Origin: Owenia fusiformis
Lineage: Eukaryota > Annelida > Polychaeta > Sabellida > Oweniidae
Direction: 5' to 3'
DNA: 64,000 bases
Assembly: GCA_903813345.2 (NCBI GenBank)
Contig: CAIIXF020000010.1
Span: 18,055,181-18,119,180 of the forward strand
Under the pieces are notes generated by a model that searched no databases, was not told where the DNA came from, and saw only the letters and a list, made by a program, of their open reading frames with translations. Below, one piece after another: positions 37,801-48,900 of this stretch (its first letter is position 1; every line of letters starts with the position of its first letter). Position numbers and translations under genes: made by a program.

Positions 37801-40800
37801 TCATGATATTCTTGTGAAATCTTTTAAATGCGTACAATTAGTATCCCATTTAAAGGAATCTTGCATTCACTTACTTATTGGAATATAAGTATTTTAATAT
37901 ATTTCTCAAAAATATATTTCTATCTTAAATAAAAAAAATCTTATAATACTTTTAGGTTCAGATGAAGACAGCGATGATGACAGTGATGATGAATCTGATT
38001 GGTCTGAATCTGACGAGGAATCTGACAGTGAGGCTGGTGGTTTTGACCTTGATGTCTGTCCTCCAGGATGTGACCAAGTAAGTGATTAATTTTGGTGATT
38101 TTTAGAGATGTTTTTGAAGAATTAAAATTTCATTGTGAATTTTTCCTAGCCTATTTATGAAGTTACAAATGATAATGGCACAGTTCTTAAAAGTCAAGGA
38201 ATATTAAAAGATTGGAAAAGTAAACAGAATTTCAAAAGGAAAGAGAAACAAACATTAATACATTTAACATTTATATGTGCTAATATTTATCGAATTTATC
38301 ATAAATAATGTTTTCTCAAAACTCTCATCTATGGGACTTCAGAAAACATTCTCCATCCTGGCATCCTCCATCATTGTGTGATTCAGAGCCATCTTTAGCT
38401 AAAATCAGAATTCACTATGCATTTTGGTGAATTAAAGTATTCTCTGTTTTCAGACTCTATACGACAACACGTGTGCCCTGAGAGAGAAGAGACTTGACAT
38501 TGAAGAGGCCCTTGCAGAAGAGAAAAAGAATAATGAAGCATTGAAAAAAGAATCTGAAGCTCTACAAAAGAAGGCCAAAGTCATAGATGGCGCCCTAAAG
38601 AATGCTCTTGGTGAATTGGAAGCATTTCAGGTAATGAATTTAAGAAAAATTTTGTTTTATTTTGGTCATATTGTCTTTTGTTTAGACTTTGAATGTCACA
38701 TTTTTTGCCTTTTATCTTTTCAAATCCATTTTAATATTGGTGAATGTACATGTATTATTTTTGGAGAAAAGATTGAATAATGAGTACACATTAACAATGA
38801 TTGTAATTTATTTCAGCTTGAGAAGCAACGTAAACTGAATGAGCTAGATGTCGTTGTGACATTACGTCTTCACCAGATCCAACACATGGTGAATGGTGTC
38901 CTGCCTCAGGATCTCTCCTCATGTCTAGTATTTGATGAGTCAGGTCTGGTGCGTTTACAACACAGAATAAAAGAGCTGGAACATGAGAAAGCAATGCAGA
39001 AAAAACAACAAAAGTGAGATTTTATTAGCACAATCAACTCACTCAACTTTCATGATTTTCGAAAATTTTGTTGAGCGATATCATTAGAAACAATAAGATC
39101 ACTATTAAAAGTCAGGTGACCTCTTAAAGGTAAAAGAAGGTGTCGTGGTAAAACAGTTCCAGATGTCTCTATATATGGTATCCTTGTTTCTATAATGTAA
39201 TACTCTACAACCTGATCATTAACCAAATCCAAGTCAAATAAGAAATAGAAGTATGAAAACAAAATGAAAAGATTGAAATAAATAATTTGGAAATTAAGTC
39301 AATTTAAGAAATGGCCTTTGCAGGGTTATGTTTTTTGTTTGATTTGGTTCATTTATGTATTTTTTCACATATAATTCCAGAGAGGCTAAGAAGAAGCATA
39401 TCTCACTGATCAAAGACAGGCGTCTCTTCCAAAGCAAAATCACAGAGATGGAAGAACAGTGTGATCAGATGATGATGCTCAAGTTTGGCCGTATAGTCGA
39501 CTTAGAGAAACTGGAGACAGTCACCGTCAACAGGAATATTGAAGAATTGAAGGAAAAACTGAGACAGAATGAGATTTTCTGCTCTAATGACGTCCAGAAA
39601 TGGATGGTAAGTAATTGGAATATTTTTTGTGCAGATAACAAACTCATTAAAAGAGCTATATTTACAATTTTATTTCTCTATATTGTTTTTTGCTTTTGAC
39701 TGAATTTAGATGAATTCATTCACTGTTATCTATGCTGTCATATCAGAATGGCAAACCATACAATTTTTTCTTGTTGTTATCAAATGGTTTCTTTATACTA
39801 TCATGATTATCCCATTGTACTGGCCTGGGCCTATACAGTACTTTGATTTTACAGTATTTAAATATGAACCATATTTTTCAAATCCTAGGAAACGCTGTAT
39901 GTATATTCTATAATTCTAGGAAAAGATCAAGGCCAAGAAGAACCACATCACAGAATTAATACGGGAGAACACTAACCGTCTGGAGCAACTTACAATGCTC
40001 CTGGGAGAGAAACGAGAACTTGAGTCTGGCCTTGATTCCCGACAGAAAAGTCTGGTAAGTTTGAATTATGGAATGGATAATCAGAACTATATTAGTTTCA
40101 TGCAGTATCAATGTCACTAAATATAGAATTCCTGAAATTAAACTAGACTAGATTTAAATACGATTAGATTTAGAACTCACAATATGATGTCTCTCTGTAA
40201 TAGACTAATAACCCTATATCCCGTAACAAACCTCACCAAAGTTTAAGTTCATTTAGTTCCAAATAACCTTGTGAAACAACCTAGATTGAAAATATCAAAA
40301 TATGTATCTGTAAAAGTAATATAATGAAGGATTTACCATAAATCTTTCTCCACTCTTCAATAAAGTGAATGAACATCGAAATGATGTGTCACTCATTGTT
40401 AATTTTAATATTTTTCCGAGAATTGCCCCTCTCCAGAAATGGAATTACCCATCTCCAGAAGTAGAATTACCCATCTCCTTTCTGCAATCACTAAAAATGT
40501 TATTTCCACTCAATTAATCACAAGAACTAGATGTAATTTCTAACATTTTTCATGGAGACTCCCCGCCCTTGTATTTTAGACATCTTAGAATCCTTTATAT
40601 GTCATGTATGTAGCCCTCAGAACACTTCCTTTATAGTATTAGTAACAACCCTTCACTGTTATTCTTTCCTAGCTTGCAATAAAGGACCAGGTAAAATATT
40701 AGACAAGCCTATATAATATATGTTATTTGTTTGTAATAGTTAAAGTATTCTAGATAAGTAGTTGCACAAGTTCATGTACAAAGTTGAACATCTATCAAAG

Positions 40801-41221
40801 TCACAATACACTGTATATTTCTATATGATTAATATACATATATCAATATTATGTACAGGAATACTTAATTAAAATTGAATATGCCAATATCTTATGTCAC
40901 AGTAGTAAAACCTCTCAAGTGAACATGTCCAAATGTAACAAGAGATGTAACTGCAAGAAATCTATTAATGTACCCTCTTAGAAAAAGAGAATCTTTGAAT
41001 TTTAAAACTTTTGAAACTTTCAGGGTGGAGAGTTCAGTGGACAGCGGAAGGCAGATTTGAGAGAACGTCAAAGACTCATCCAGTTAGTTCAGCTTCAGGC
41101 ACAGGAGGTTGAGGCTCTAAAAGAGGAAATCATGCTCCTATCAAGGAAGGGAGGTCACATACTCCCACCAGCACAGCCTCCTGCACCCAGTGCTCCTAGA
41201 AGCAACATGCCTCAACAGTAG
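16900..41221 (+). CDS. CFAP44: Cilia- and flagella-associated protein 44 (WDR52)
   Basis: CFAP44 is a WD-repeat protein of the tether/tether-head complex that links inner-arm dynein f to the axoneme. Exons 1-18: 16900-16936, 18099-19340, 20948-21073, 21933-22154, 22387-22443, 23027-23884, 24515-24754, 25697-25991, 26155-26317, 26558-26697, 27000-27179, 27527-27806, 28080-28232, 28369-28516, 28848-28942, 29241-29447, 29749-29859, 30124-30276. Exons 19-36: 31964-32188, 32457-32605, 32957-33233, 33597-33943, 34342-34529, 34824-34993, 35349-35537, 35747-35931, 36364-36633, 37000-37243, 37470-37656, 37956-38077, 38454-38630, 38817-39013, 39381-39606, 39920-40054, 40673-40690, 41024-41221. Total 8211 nt, 2736 residues, all phases compatible. 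Residues 1-1025 are low-complexity and acidic; WD repeats span about 1026-1786 ([43 protein letters not shown]); coiled coils follow to the end, with the family signature DVCPPGCD at the end of exon 30. Exon 2 could instead end at 19346. Human CFAP44 has about 1850 residues, so the N-terminus is greatly extended here. Confidence 0.93.
18343..19040 (+). repeat. Low-complexity repeats in CFAP44 exon 2
   Basis: Two degenerate coding repeats follow each other. The first uses variants of ESPKxGxNGQ and SPKHDLES (about 18390-18600). The second uses variants of GKFDGE, GKFEGQQ and GKFEEQ (about 18795-19020). Both are hydrophilic and probably disordered. An open antisense frame here (18658-19251) is a shadow of this codon bias. 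Confidence 0.75.
21206..21705. mobile_element. Putative TIR element with nested hairpin, CFAP44 intron 3
   Basis: A strong inverted repeat pairs 21209-21247 with 21309-21347: ATCACACGTTTCAGC and GATACAGGAAA.ATTCCAC on one arm, their complements on the other. Downstream sequence ends in CATGTGATAA near 21705, which mirrors the TTATCACACG at 21206, so the whole 500 bp may be one element. Two ATATGAC.TCATACTGTT copies lie inside (about 21474 and 21518). The outer limits are uncertain. Confidence 0.5.
23107..23820 (+). repeat. Coding minisatellite in CFAP44 exon 6 (GSRPQS repeat)
   Basis: In the CFAP44 frame there are 19 tandem units of 12 or 13 residues with consensus GSRPQS-(A)GQ-GSNA, that is 36- or 39-nt DNA units. 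Both unit lengths preserve the frame. Most substitutions are conservative; the most divergent unit (RAMPES) is near 23575. The segment is rich in Gly, Ser, Gln and Arg and probably disordered. Confidence 0.9.
26809..26970. mobile_element. Tc1/mariner-like MITE in CFAP44 intron 10
   Basis: It starts CAGTAGAACCTGTCTAATTT after TA (26807-26808) and ends TTTAGGTTTTATTG before TA (26971-26972). The terminal inverted repeats and TA duplication match three other copies in the window (46327, 49305, 59159). Confidence 0.8.
31222..31443. mobile_element. Foldback MITE in CFAP44 intron 18
   Basis: Two arms of about 85 bp are near-perfect inverted repeats: the left arm starts GACCATTTCAATAAACC and the right arm ends GGATTTATTGGAAAGGTC. 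TA dinucleotides flank it (31220-31221, 31444-31445). The RNA would form a long hairpin. A partial copy of one end lies at 57811-57854. Confidence 0.85.
36663..36824. mobile_element. Small TIR element in CFAP44 intron 27
   Basis: Inverted ends CCGGTGTAAAAG (36665-36676) and CTTTTACACCGG (about 36812-36823) bound the block. The flanks carry a 10-bp direct repeat ATGACACATT (36653-36662 and 36825-36834). It begins only 29 bp after the exon 27 donor. Confidence 0.75.
37232..37345 (+). repeat. Tandem triplication spanning the CFAP44 exon 28 donor
   Basis: A 41-42 bp unit is present three times. It includes the exon end and splice donor AAGGTAAATGATT (37241), then GAAGGTAAATGATT (37281) and GAAGGCAAATGATT (37322). 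Only the first donor keeps the reading frame; extension past it meets an in-frame TGA. Confidence 0.85.
40673..40690 (+). CDS. CFAP44: CFAP44 microexon, 18 nt
   Basis: The sequence CTTGCAATAAAGGACCAG encodes LAIKDQ. It has a pyrimidine-rich TTCTTTCCTAG before it and GTAAAATATT after it. Both neighbouring introns are phase 0, so including or skipping it leaves the frame intact. It could be an alternative cassette. The evidence is splice motifs and phase only. Confidence 0.6.
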
Positions 41222-41990
41222 GACTTCTGGGAGATGAACAATCTGTGTGTAATCAAGACTTTCATATTACATGTAGTACAAGAGAAAATATTACAGAAAA
41301 GTGAATATGAATTATCCGTCCAAATAAAATTGCAAACATCAGATTTAAAGTTGAATTTTAGATGTATACGAAAATGAAATTCTTCTTTGAAGAGATACTA
41401 GTAACTAAATATTAATTCCATTCCGTCCAGATAAATTTCTTCCATATTTGATGCATCAAATAACAGACCACATTCATGTAGAGAGTGCTGTATTAAAATA
41501 TGATAGTGCCAGTAGTGCAAGGATGTAACTAAAGCATTCAATTCCGTCCAAACAAACTTGCTTCTATCCTATTTGATATTTACTGGCATTGATACTGTAC
41601 TGTATATTTGGTAAGGGAATATACCTGAATTATTCAAATATGTCCAGAGGGAATTCAGTCGGAGCCATATTTCAACTGTGAAGACACTTTATTTGACCAA
41701 ATATAGTCAGAATGCATTCCAACTATGCTATGTTTCCTCATGGCAAAAAGCAATGAATTGTGAGGTACATTACACAGTTGTCATTTCTACAAAAATGCAA
41801 TTGCCAATTTAAGAAAGTTCTACAATAATCCTGCCATAATGAAAGATCCGTCCAAAAACAATATTTCGATATTGTTGCTTGTTATTTTGCTGATCCAATA
41901 AAAATCTGTGATACCATATTATTATTTGCATATTGTACATATAAAAATGTAATTATCATTAAAATGTTAAGAAAATAAATGAAACATTAC
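41222..41990 (+). other. CFAP44 3' untranslated region
   Basis: Candidate polyadenylation signals AATAAA lie at 41897-41902 and 41974-41979. The octamer TCCGTCCA occurs four times (41315-41322, 41422-41429, 41543-41550, 41847-41854), three of them followed within a few bases by an A-rich run. The transcript end is inferred. Confidence 0.6.
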
Positions 41991-42168
41991 CAACAAATAA
42001 TAATATTGCTGTTTATTATTCATATCACCCTTTGTTTGGGGCTATATTGTAATTGGTTTGCAGGGCAGATGGACAAGCCATTGGATGGGTTTCCCAAATC
42101 TTGTTACTTGTAATGAGCAATAATAAACATGTAAGTGCTATATTCATAACATGTATGAATAACATAAA

Positions 42169-42386
42169 CAAGGCATTAACATGACAAAATGTCACCACCT
42201 AGCTGCTCACAATATTATTAGTTCAAACTCATAATTTTGAAAAAAATGAAGTCAGTCTAAACAATATTTGTCAAGTTATTGGAAGTGGTAATAAAATTGT
42301 TACAGACGCCGATCAACAACCACCGACCGCCGTCACAAAACAATGGAGACCATAACAATATGCCAACACTTTTTGGTGGTGACATA
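42169..42386 (+). repeat. Dispersed repeat copy, longest example (TGTCACCACC family)
   Basis: It starts CAAGGCATTAACATGACAAA, then ATGTCACCACC (from 42187), and ends with GGTGGTGACATAATG (about 42374). The two TGTCACCACC motifs are therefore inverted and may be element ends. It shares the motif TGTTACAGA followed by a GCCGATCAACAACCACC-like segment with other copies. Confidence 0.6.
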
Positions 42387-42389
42387 ATG

Positions 42390-45300
42390 ATCACAAATGA
42401 TTTACTGGCAGTCCCAAAAACTTCGCTTCATGTTCAGTTTTATATTTTTGTGATCTCCACAGTTGAGTGTTGCTGAAATATAAAACCTCAGAGCAAGCAA
42501 CAGGTCTGTTGCTTATATTTACCTCAAAGAGACAATGTCTATATATTGGTGTTGGACCGCAAATATAAGGAAGGAACTTGATACTACAATAGTAATACAC
42601 TTATTTGAAAAAAATGGAATATGTTTTGTGATCTTCAAACTCCATGTATTACTTTAGGTTTAATTTAGTCTCTTGTCTCGAACAATTTTAAGAATTCACA
42701 AGATGCCGATTTACTGATGTTACTGAGCATGAAGCTGCAGCCATACAACAGAATCATTGCCATACAATGTGGAAATTTATTGGTACAGGCTAAATTTGGT
42801 TTATTTGAAAAAGTAGACTAAGAAAATTAAACCAGGCCTGAATTTAACGCTAAGACCATTCTGTTTCATGTTGACCATCAATCTTAGATCACAAATTCCC
42901 ATAATCTCTACATTATAGATGTTGACAAACTATGTTCCCTACGATTAATCATGCCAATCATATTTATCCCATAAGTCGAGAAATGAACAAGCCTTATGAT
43001 GATAAACATAGTTGTTGATGAACTTACAGGGTAGGTTTGGCTAGTCACGAGGCTATCACCCCCATTTACATGATTTATGGCCACCATATTTAGTAATGGA
43101 TTTAACAATACAAGGGCCAGATCACTTTTAGTAATCTATCGTTTAGAACTCCATCAAATATTATTCGTATGTTACTATAGATAAGTATTCTAGGTACTTT
43201 TTGTCGAGAAATGCAGCAAGTAAACATGCTAAATGTCACAGATGCTGAACGCCAAACACCATCCAAAATCTTTTTTCAAAAAGTCCAGAATTCAACATGG
43301 ACTTATGGAGGTATGCTATATAGGATTGGCAGTTGGTGGGGGACAGTCATTATGAAACGCCCTGTACAGCTTACAGTATTAGATATTTTATGTACTTTTA
43401 ACTGAATTGAATTTCTCAAAGTAAAAACATTTTCTTTACAATTTGAAGTGATGGATCCTATGCAAAGGTCTAAGGTAAAATAAATCAGTCCAAGCCAGTT
43501 GGGTGTAGGCATTCACAGTATCCACACATTTAGGTATTTTATGAAACTACAGTACTATAATGTTGGAAATAATTGGATTAAAGCTGATATTATGCCATCA
43601 TTGTATTTGCGAGTTACAAAACTACAATTAGAGGGAAAAACAAGAAATATAGAGATACATAATACAGTAATAGCTGACTTTGTAATTTATTTACACAAAG
43701 CATTAATATCCATTTTGACATGAATCTTGTTGGTTGTTGGTTATATTTTTGATCAATGGTGGTATATGTAAGCTCGAATACAAACATGTACAGTTTCATT
43801 GCACTCTTAATAATAACAAATATTACATTGTTAATTCAGTATCATGTAAGAGATGCCCAGGTGAACAATTAAAGGCTTTACAAGTATGACACGGTTTTAA
43901 ACACCAGGCTTAATCACAGTATCATAAGGTAATTTATACTTAATTTACCTTACATAGTAACCCACACATCAAACCTAAAGTACATTGAACCATGCGACAA
44001 AAACCTGTGTGGGGTTCTATCTTTAATGTTATTGAAAAATCTTTTATTCATCTCGGTTGTACTTATCTAGAATTGAACTTATGTAGCTATAGCAAAGCAA
44101 TTGAACAATAAAAATTTATAAATATAATATACAGATAATATATCCTTATTTTAAAACTAGAGTAGTAATAAGTACTATGTTTAGTATTACATTTGTTTTG
44201 TAGAAGGATGGGGGAGGGGGCTATTTCACATGATCAAAATGCATTTTATGTACAAACACAGTCAAACACATATTTCCATAAAAATGAAAAAGATAAAGCG
44301 ATAAGATTGTATGAGCCATACAGATGGAAAATACTGAACATTTAATTATTTACTCTAGTCTATATAATAACCTGCTATAGGTTGCTTGCGTATAAAAATG
44401 TGAGATATTTACAAATAATATACAATTTGCATAACAAAAATGCACTCTAACAACACCTTGAATGGGAGGGGGGTGTTTTGGAAAGACCCTCTATTACTCA
44501 GAAGACCCACTCGTTAAATGCTCTAAGATAACCAAATATACATAACAACAACTTACATACCACTTTCATACATATCAAACACATACTACATCTGAACATC
44601 AAATAACAAAATGTACCCTTTTCGAAGAAATGCTATTTTCACACATACACGTACCTTCAAACATTCAACTAAGTATATACATCCAAATCTATATGTTATT
44701 TCAAATTGTACAAGACAAATAAATGTAAGCTTTATATTATCAACAAAGAAGCAACTGAGTAAATGAGCAACTAGAGGTAACTACAGGGAAGGAGCTCTCA
44801 GAATTCTGGGTTATCTCCTCCTCTGGCACAACCAAACTTCATCTCCTAATTTTGCACTAAATTTCATATGCAATTGCTTTTTGTTAACCAGATTATTGAT
44901 AAAAGGCTGTTTGGCTTACCAAATAGTTTGAAAATAACTTTAGGGAATTTTTTCCTACTAAAGAATTTGCATGTCTTTTAATAAGTCATATGGAAAAAAT
45001 AAAACGCAGATGTACAGGTGGTTTGGCAATAAAGAAAAAAAATGTAAAATGCATAAAATTTGGAGCAAATTTTGAGACAATCAAAAAATACCAGTAATTT
45101 TCTATCAAATGAGCATGTTTAGTGTAAGAATATACAAACTGAATGTAAGGCCATTCAAAGCTAAATATATGTTTAACAAACCCTTCAAGTCCCTGCTTTG
45201 CTCGAGACAACTTTTTAGTCCTGGATAAATGTAATATGATATGCATTCAGAAACAAAATAAAGAAATAAATAAAGGTTACATTTTTGTTTTTTTACCTGT

Positions 45301-45622
45301 CCTTCTATATATAATTTAACATATAATTAGCTTTGATTGGCCTAAGATATAAAATAGATTTAACAAAGTAACAAGTGAGTAGTTAACAAACTGTTCATCC
45401 TCGAGGTCTAGTATTTAAACCATAAAGTGTCCAACTTCTTATAAATCTGATTTGGATATAACAGCCTAGTCAATTTGTTTGATAGGTCCCTTGGATGGCC
45501 TGTGTCCTATCTTTATGTAGTCTTAGCCAAGCCGGGCCATTCATTTTTCATTTGTCTTGGCTGTTGTTAAATTTTCAATATTATGGTCTCAATTTTTAGT
45601 TTTGGTTAGATTATCTACATTT
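42390..45622. other. Intergenic region between convergent CFAP44 and ZDHHC23
   Basis: No coding exons could be supported. A fragment of the TGTCACCACC repeat family seems present near 43211-43260 (ATGCTGAACGCCAAACACC). The rest is AT-rich unique-looking sequence. Confidence 0.5.
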
Positions 45623-45863
45623 TAGGGATGTCACAGTTTCCCAGATTACAAGTTTTTGCGCAACATGCGCAGCCCTCTTATGACGCTCAAAAGATTTATG
45701 CTGCATAAGCATAACTGGAAGTAGATGAAAAATGTAAGTTGTTGAACTGTTTTAAACTTATTGACTATTTTATTGGTTATGTCCCGTACCATCCCGAATG
45801 TCCCCTCCCGAAATGGATAATTCCCGTCCCGTCCCGAAATATTTTTGTCCCGTGACATCCCTA
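45623..45863. mobile_element. TIR element in the 3' flank of ZDHHC23
   Basis: It starts TAGGGATGTCAC and ends GTGACATCCCTA, a 12-bp perfect inverted repeat. A 6-bp direct repeat ACATTT flanks it (45617-45622 and 45864-45869). The right half is rich in GTCCCG motifs. The TAGGGATG terminus resembles hAT elements, although hAT usually duplicates 8 bp. It lies about 100 bp beyond the ZDHHC23 stop, probably within its 3' UTR; an AATAAA for that gene (minus strand, 45771-45766) falls inside it. Confidence 0.7.
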
Positions 45864-45966
45864 ACATTTATACACTTTCTGGTCTGGCCTGACTAGCCAT
45901 GTACTTATCAGTTTGTTTATCTTGTATAACAATGGTGATTTATTGGATAACTGTTAAAACCCAGGG

Positions 45967-48900
45967 CTATAAAACACCAGGTCCATAGGCTTGATTCCGC
46001 CTATTTTGTAAGAAATCTCGCCAGTTGCGGTAAAAGCTGTGATTATTAACATTGTTTGAGGCAAACAACCCGCACGTCGTCAAACCTCTGTATGCTGCCA
46101 TATGTTGTTCCTGACCTGTAACGCAAATCATGAATTCTTGGTGATGTCAGAAAACAGGATAATCATCGGAATTTTATTAACTGCGATAGGCAATAAAATG
46201 TTGACGCATATCACACACGGTCTTAATTTTGTTGACACATAGCTTAGACATGCCTTATCACATTTTGACTAATCAAAAAACAGAATTATATAACCATGTG
46301 TTATGAGAACCCTTTAAATCCATATACAGTAAAACCTGTCTTAGTGAACACCTGTGTCGAGAGGACACCTTCCTCCACACATTACTAATTCTGTATAAAT
46401 TACCCTCTCTGTTCAATAAACACAGGTTTTACTGCCAATATACGAGTAGTCTTGAACACAGACACAAGAAAATATCAACAAAATTTCTTTACACTATGCA
46501 ACTAATGTAAAGATCACCTCTCGTTAAGACATTTCTAAGAGCTCTGCATTTGTTTGATTGGTACAAGTTAAAGGAGTTCTTACCTGTTAGGTTCTGGCTG
46601 ATGAGTATAAACTGATGGAATAAAGAGAAGCACATAATGCTGCAGGCAATGATGCTGTACATTGCAGTTACAAACACAATAGCATTGCTGAAATAAAAGA
46701 GGTTTCATATATAGCATTGCTGAAATAACAGGTTTTATATGAAATAACAGAGGTTTCTAGCATTGCGATAGCACAGTCACAGATGTCACAGAATGTTTCC
46801 CGTTATTCTGTCTAGTCCTAAGCATAAAGTTGATAAGTGATTGCAGTGTTATTACATCATTCATCTTTTTGACTTTCACAAGGTGGTCTCCTTTTAGATA
46901 AAATATTCTACACTTCAACATACTTTAAGGAATGTGTTATCCAAATGTAAAATAAAAATATGTTATAATCCAATAGTTCAACAGAAAAAAGAAATGTGTT
47001 AGACATACATGTTATCAGAGTATACAAATCTGCAGTCATTGGGCCAGAGGAACCAATCCAGGTACATCTCAGGTGTGCACACACTGGTCAGAGACAGATG
47101 GGCACCATATATACCTGTTATGATAAACAGGAACATGGCCAACAGGAATGCACGGTGATTATTCACACCGATACAGGTGTCTATCCTACAATCAAAGAAA
47201 AGGTTAATTAATAAGAGGTTTTCATGAAATTAATATATTACATCATAGTTATATATAGCTAAAGCTTTAAAGGCCAAATCTCATTTTTACAATTTTGTAG
47301 TTTAAAACACTTAAAAGTTTTAAAAATAAGTTGACAAAATGTGTTTCATAATTTGAGCCAGTTAAACTGTCAAATTGGATTTTTTATTCACCAGAGTGGT
47401 TTAATAAAGCATATACACTACCTCTCTCCTATTTTGGGAAAACCTTTCGGACATTGATGGTCTGAGTCACATGTTATATCTATATTTTTTGCTTGGCATT
47501 ACACATACACTCCCCCTCACCTTGATACTTTGTCATAAATCTGGGAGTTTCTTTTCTAACTTACCATACACAATGATGGTCCCGTCCCTGGACACACACA
47601 TTACAAACTGTACAATGCCCGGATCTGGGAGTCTTCTTCACATTACATGTGTTACAAAATGTCACCAGCTTCCCATCTGAAAATACATGCAGTGAATATT
47701 TTGTAGATTATATACAGAAACAAGGTATTGACATGCAAAATGTCACCACCTGCCATTTGTTACAGAGGCTGAATGCTGACCAAACACAGTCTACAAACAC
47801 TTGTGGTGTTGACACAAAGATGTGAGATATCAATACATCTCTGTTGGAGTTATGAACATGTTCTTATACTTTAATATAAAAACAGATTTCTATGACACAA
47901 TTTTTCATCGGCACTATTTCAATCTAATTTTTGGCATGTAGCATGTCACTTCCCCTGTTATCAGTCTTTGTGTTGAAGACTTCCCAATGTAATACCTTTA
48001 ACACATTTGTAACCTTCAATTAAGACAGGTTTTACGTTATCTGAACTTCTAATGAAAACCCAAAGAAGTACAGTAGTTTGTCTACTGTTATTGGGTGACA
48101 CATGAATGTATTTTCTGCAAGGTAAACACTGTTTATTTATAGTTTCCCAAGCTGTTACTCAGTTTTATACCTTCTGGTAATACAAAATAGGCTTCAAATG
48201 TACTCTTAGATTTTTGTTTAAAGTATTTTAACAAACATTTAATTGTTGTTTCTTAAATTCAAACAGAGGGCAAAACCTACGCGCAATTCAGTATTTAAAC
48301 GACAACAAAAATGAAAACAAACAAAATATTGTAATAAAAAGGGAACATATCAAAAGTATTGATACACCATAAAATGCTAATAAGTAACTAAATTTGAGGG
48401 AGGGAGTAGGTAGCCACACACATAGACATAGACTCATTATAACAAAATATGCTAATTCTTTGCTATAATACAATTCAACATGATATTATTTTGTATATAG
48501 CTTTTTAATTTAATTTACAAAAATTGACACCGTCCCTGGTTTTGTAAATACCTGTTGCAAAATAGTAGCATTGTTAATTTATTTATTGTGGGAAGTATCT
48601 CAAGAGGCTAAAGTAACAAAACAGCTTTTAATACACAAAATGTAGTTTGGAACTGAACTCTAATAGAGGGCTTGTTAAACAACTTCAATTAATTCAAGTG
48701 TCCTAAAAGGAAATTGCTTGGTAACACAATACACTCCTTTAAATTGAGTTCTTTCTTGATACATTTTAAAACGAATTCTAATCATAGTGAAAGGGAGATC
48801 TGAAACACTTTGTTGATTGATTAATGAAATCAACTGACAAAATGACAAATGCCAATATGGAAAAAATAATGAACTAACTACTCAGAATATAAATGTAAAA

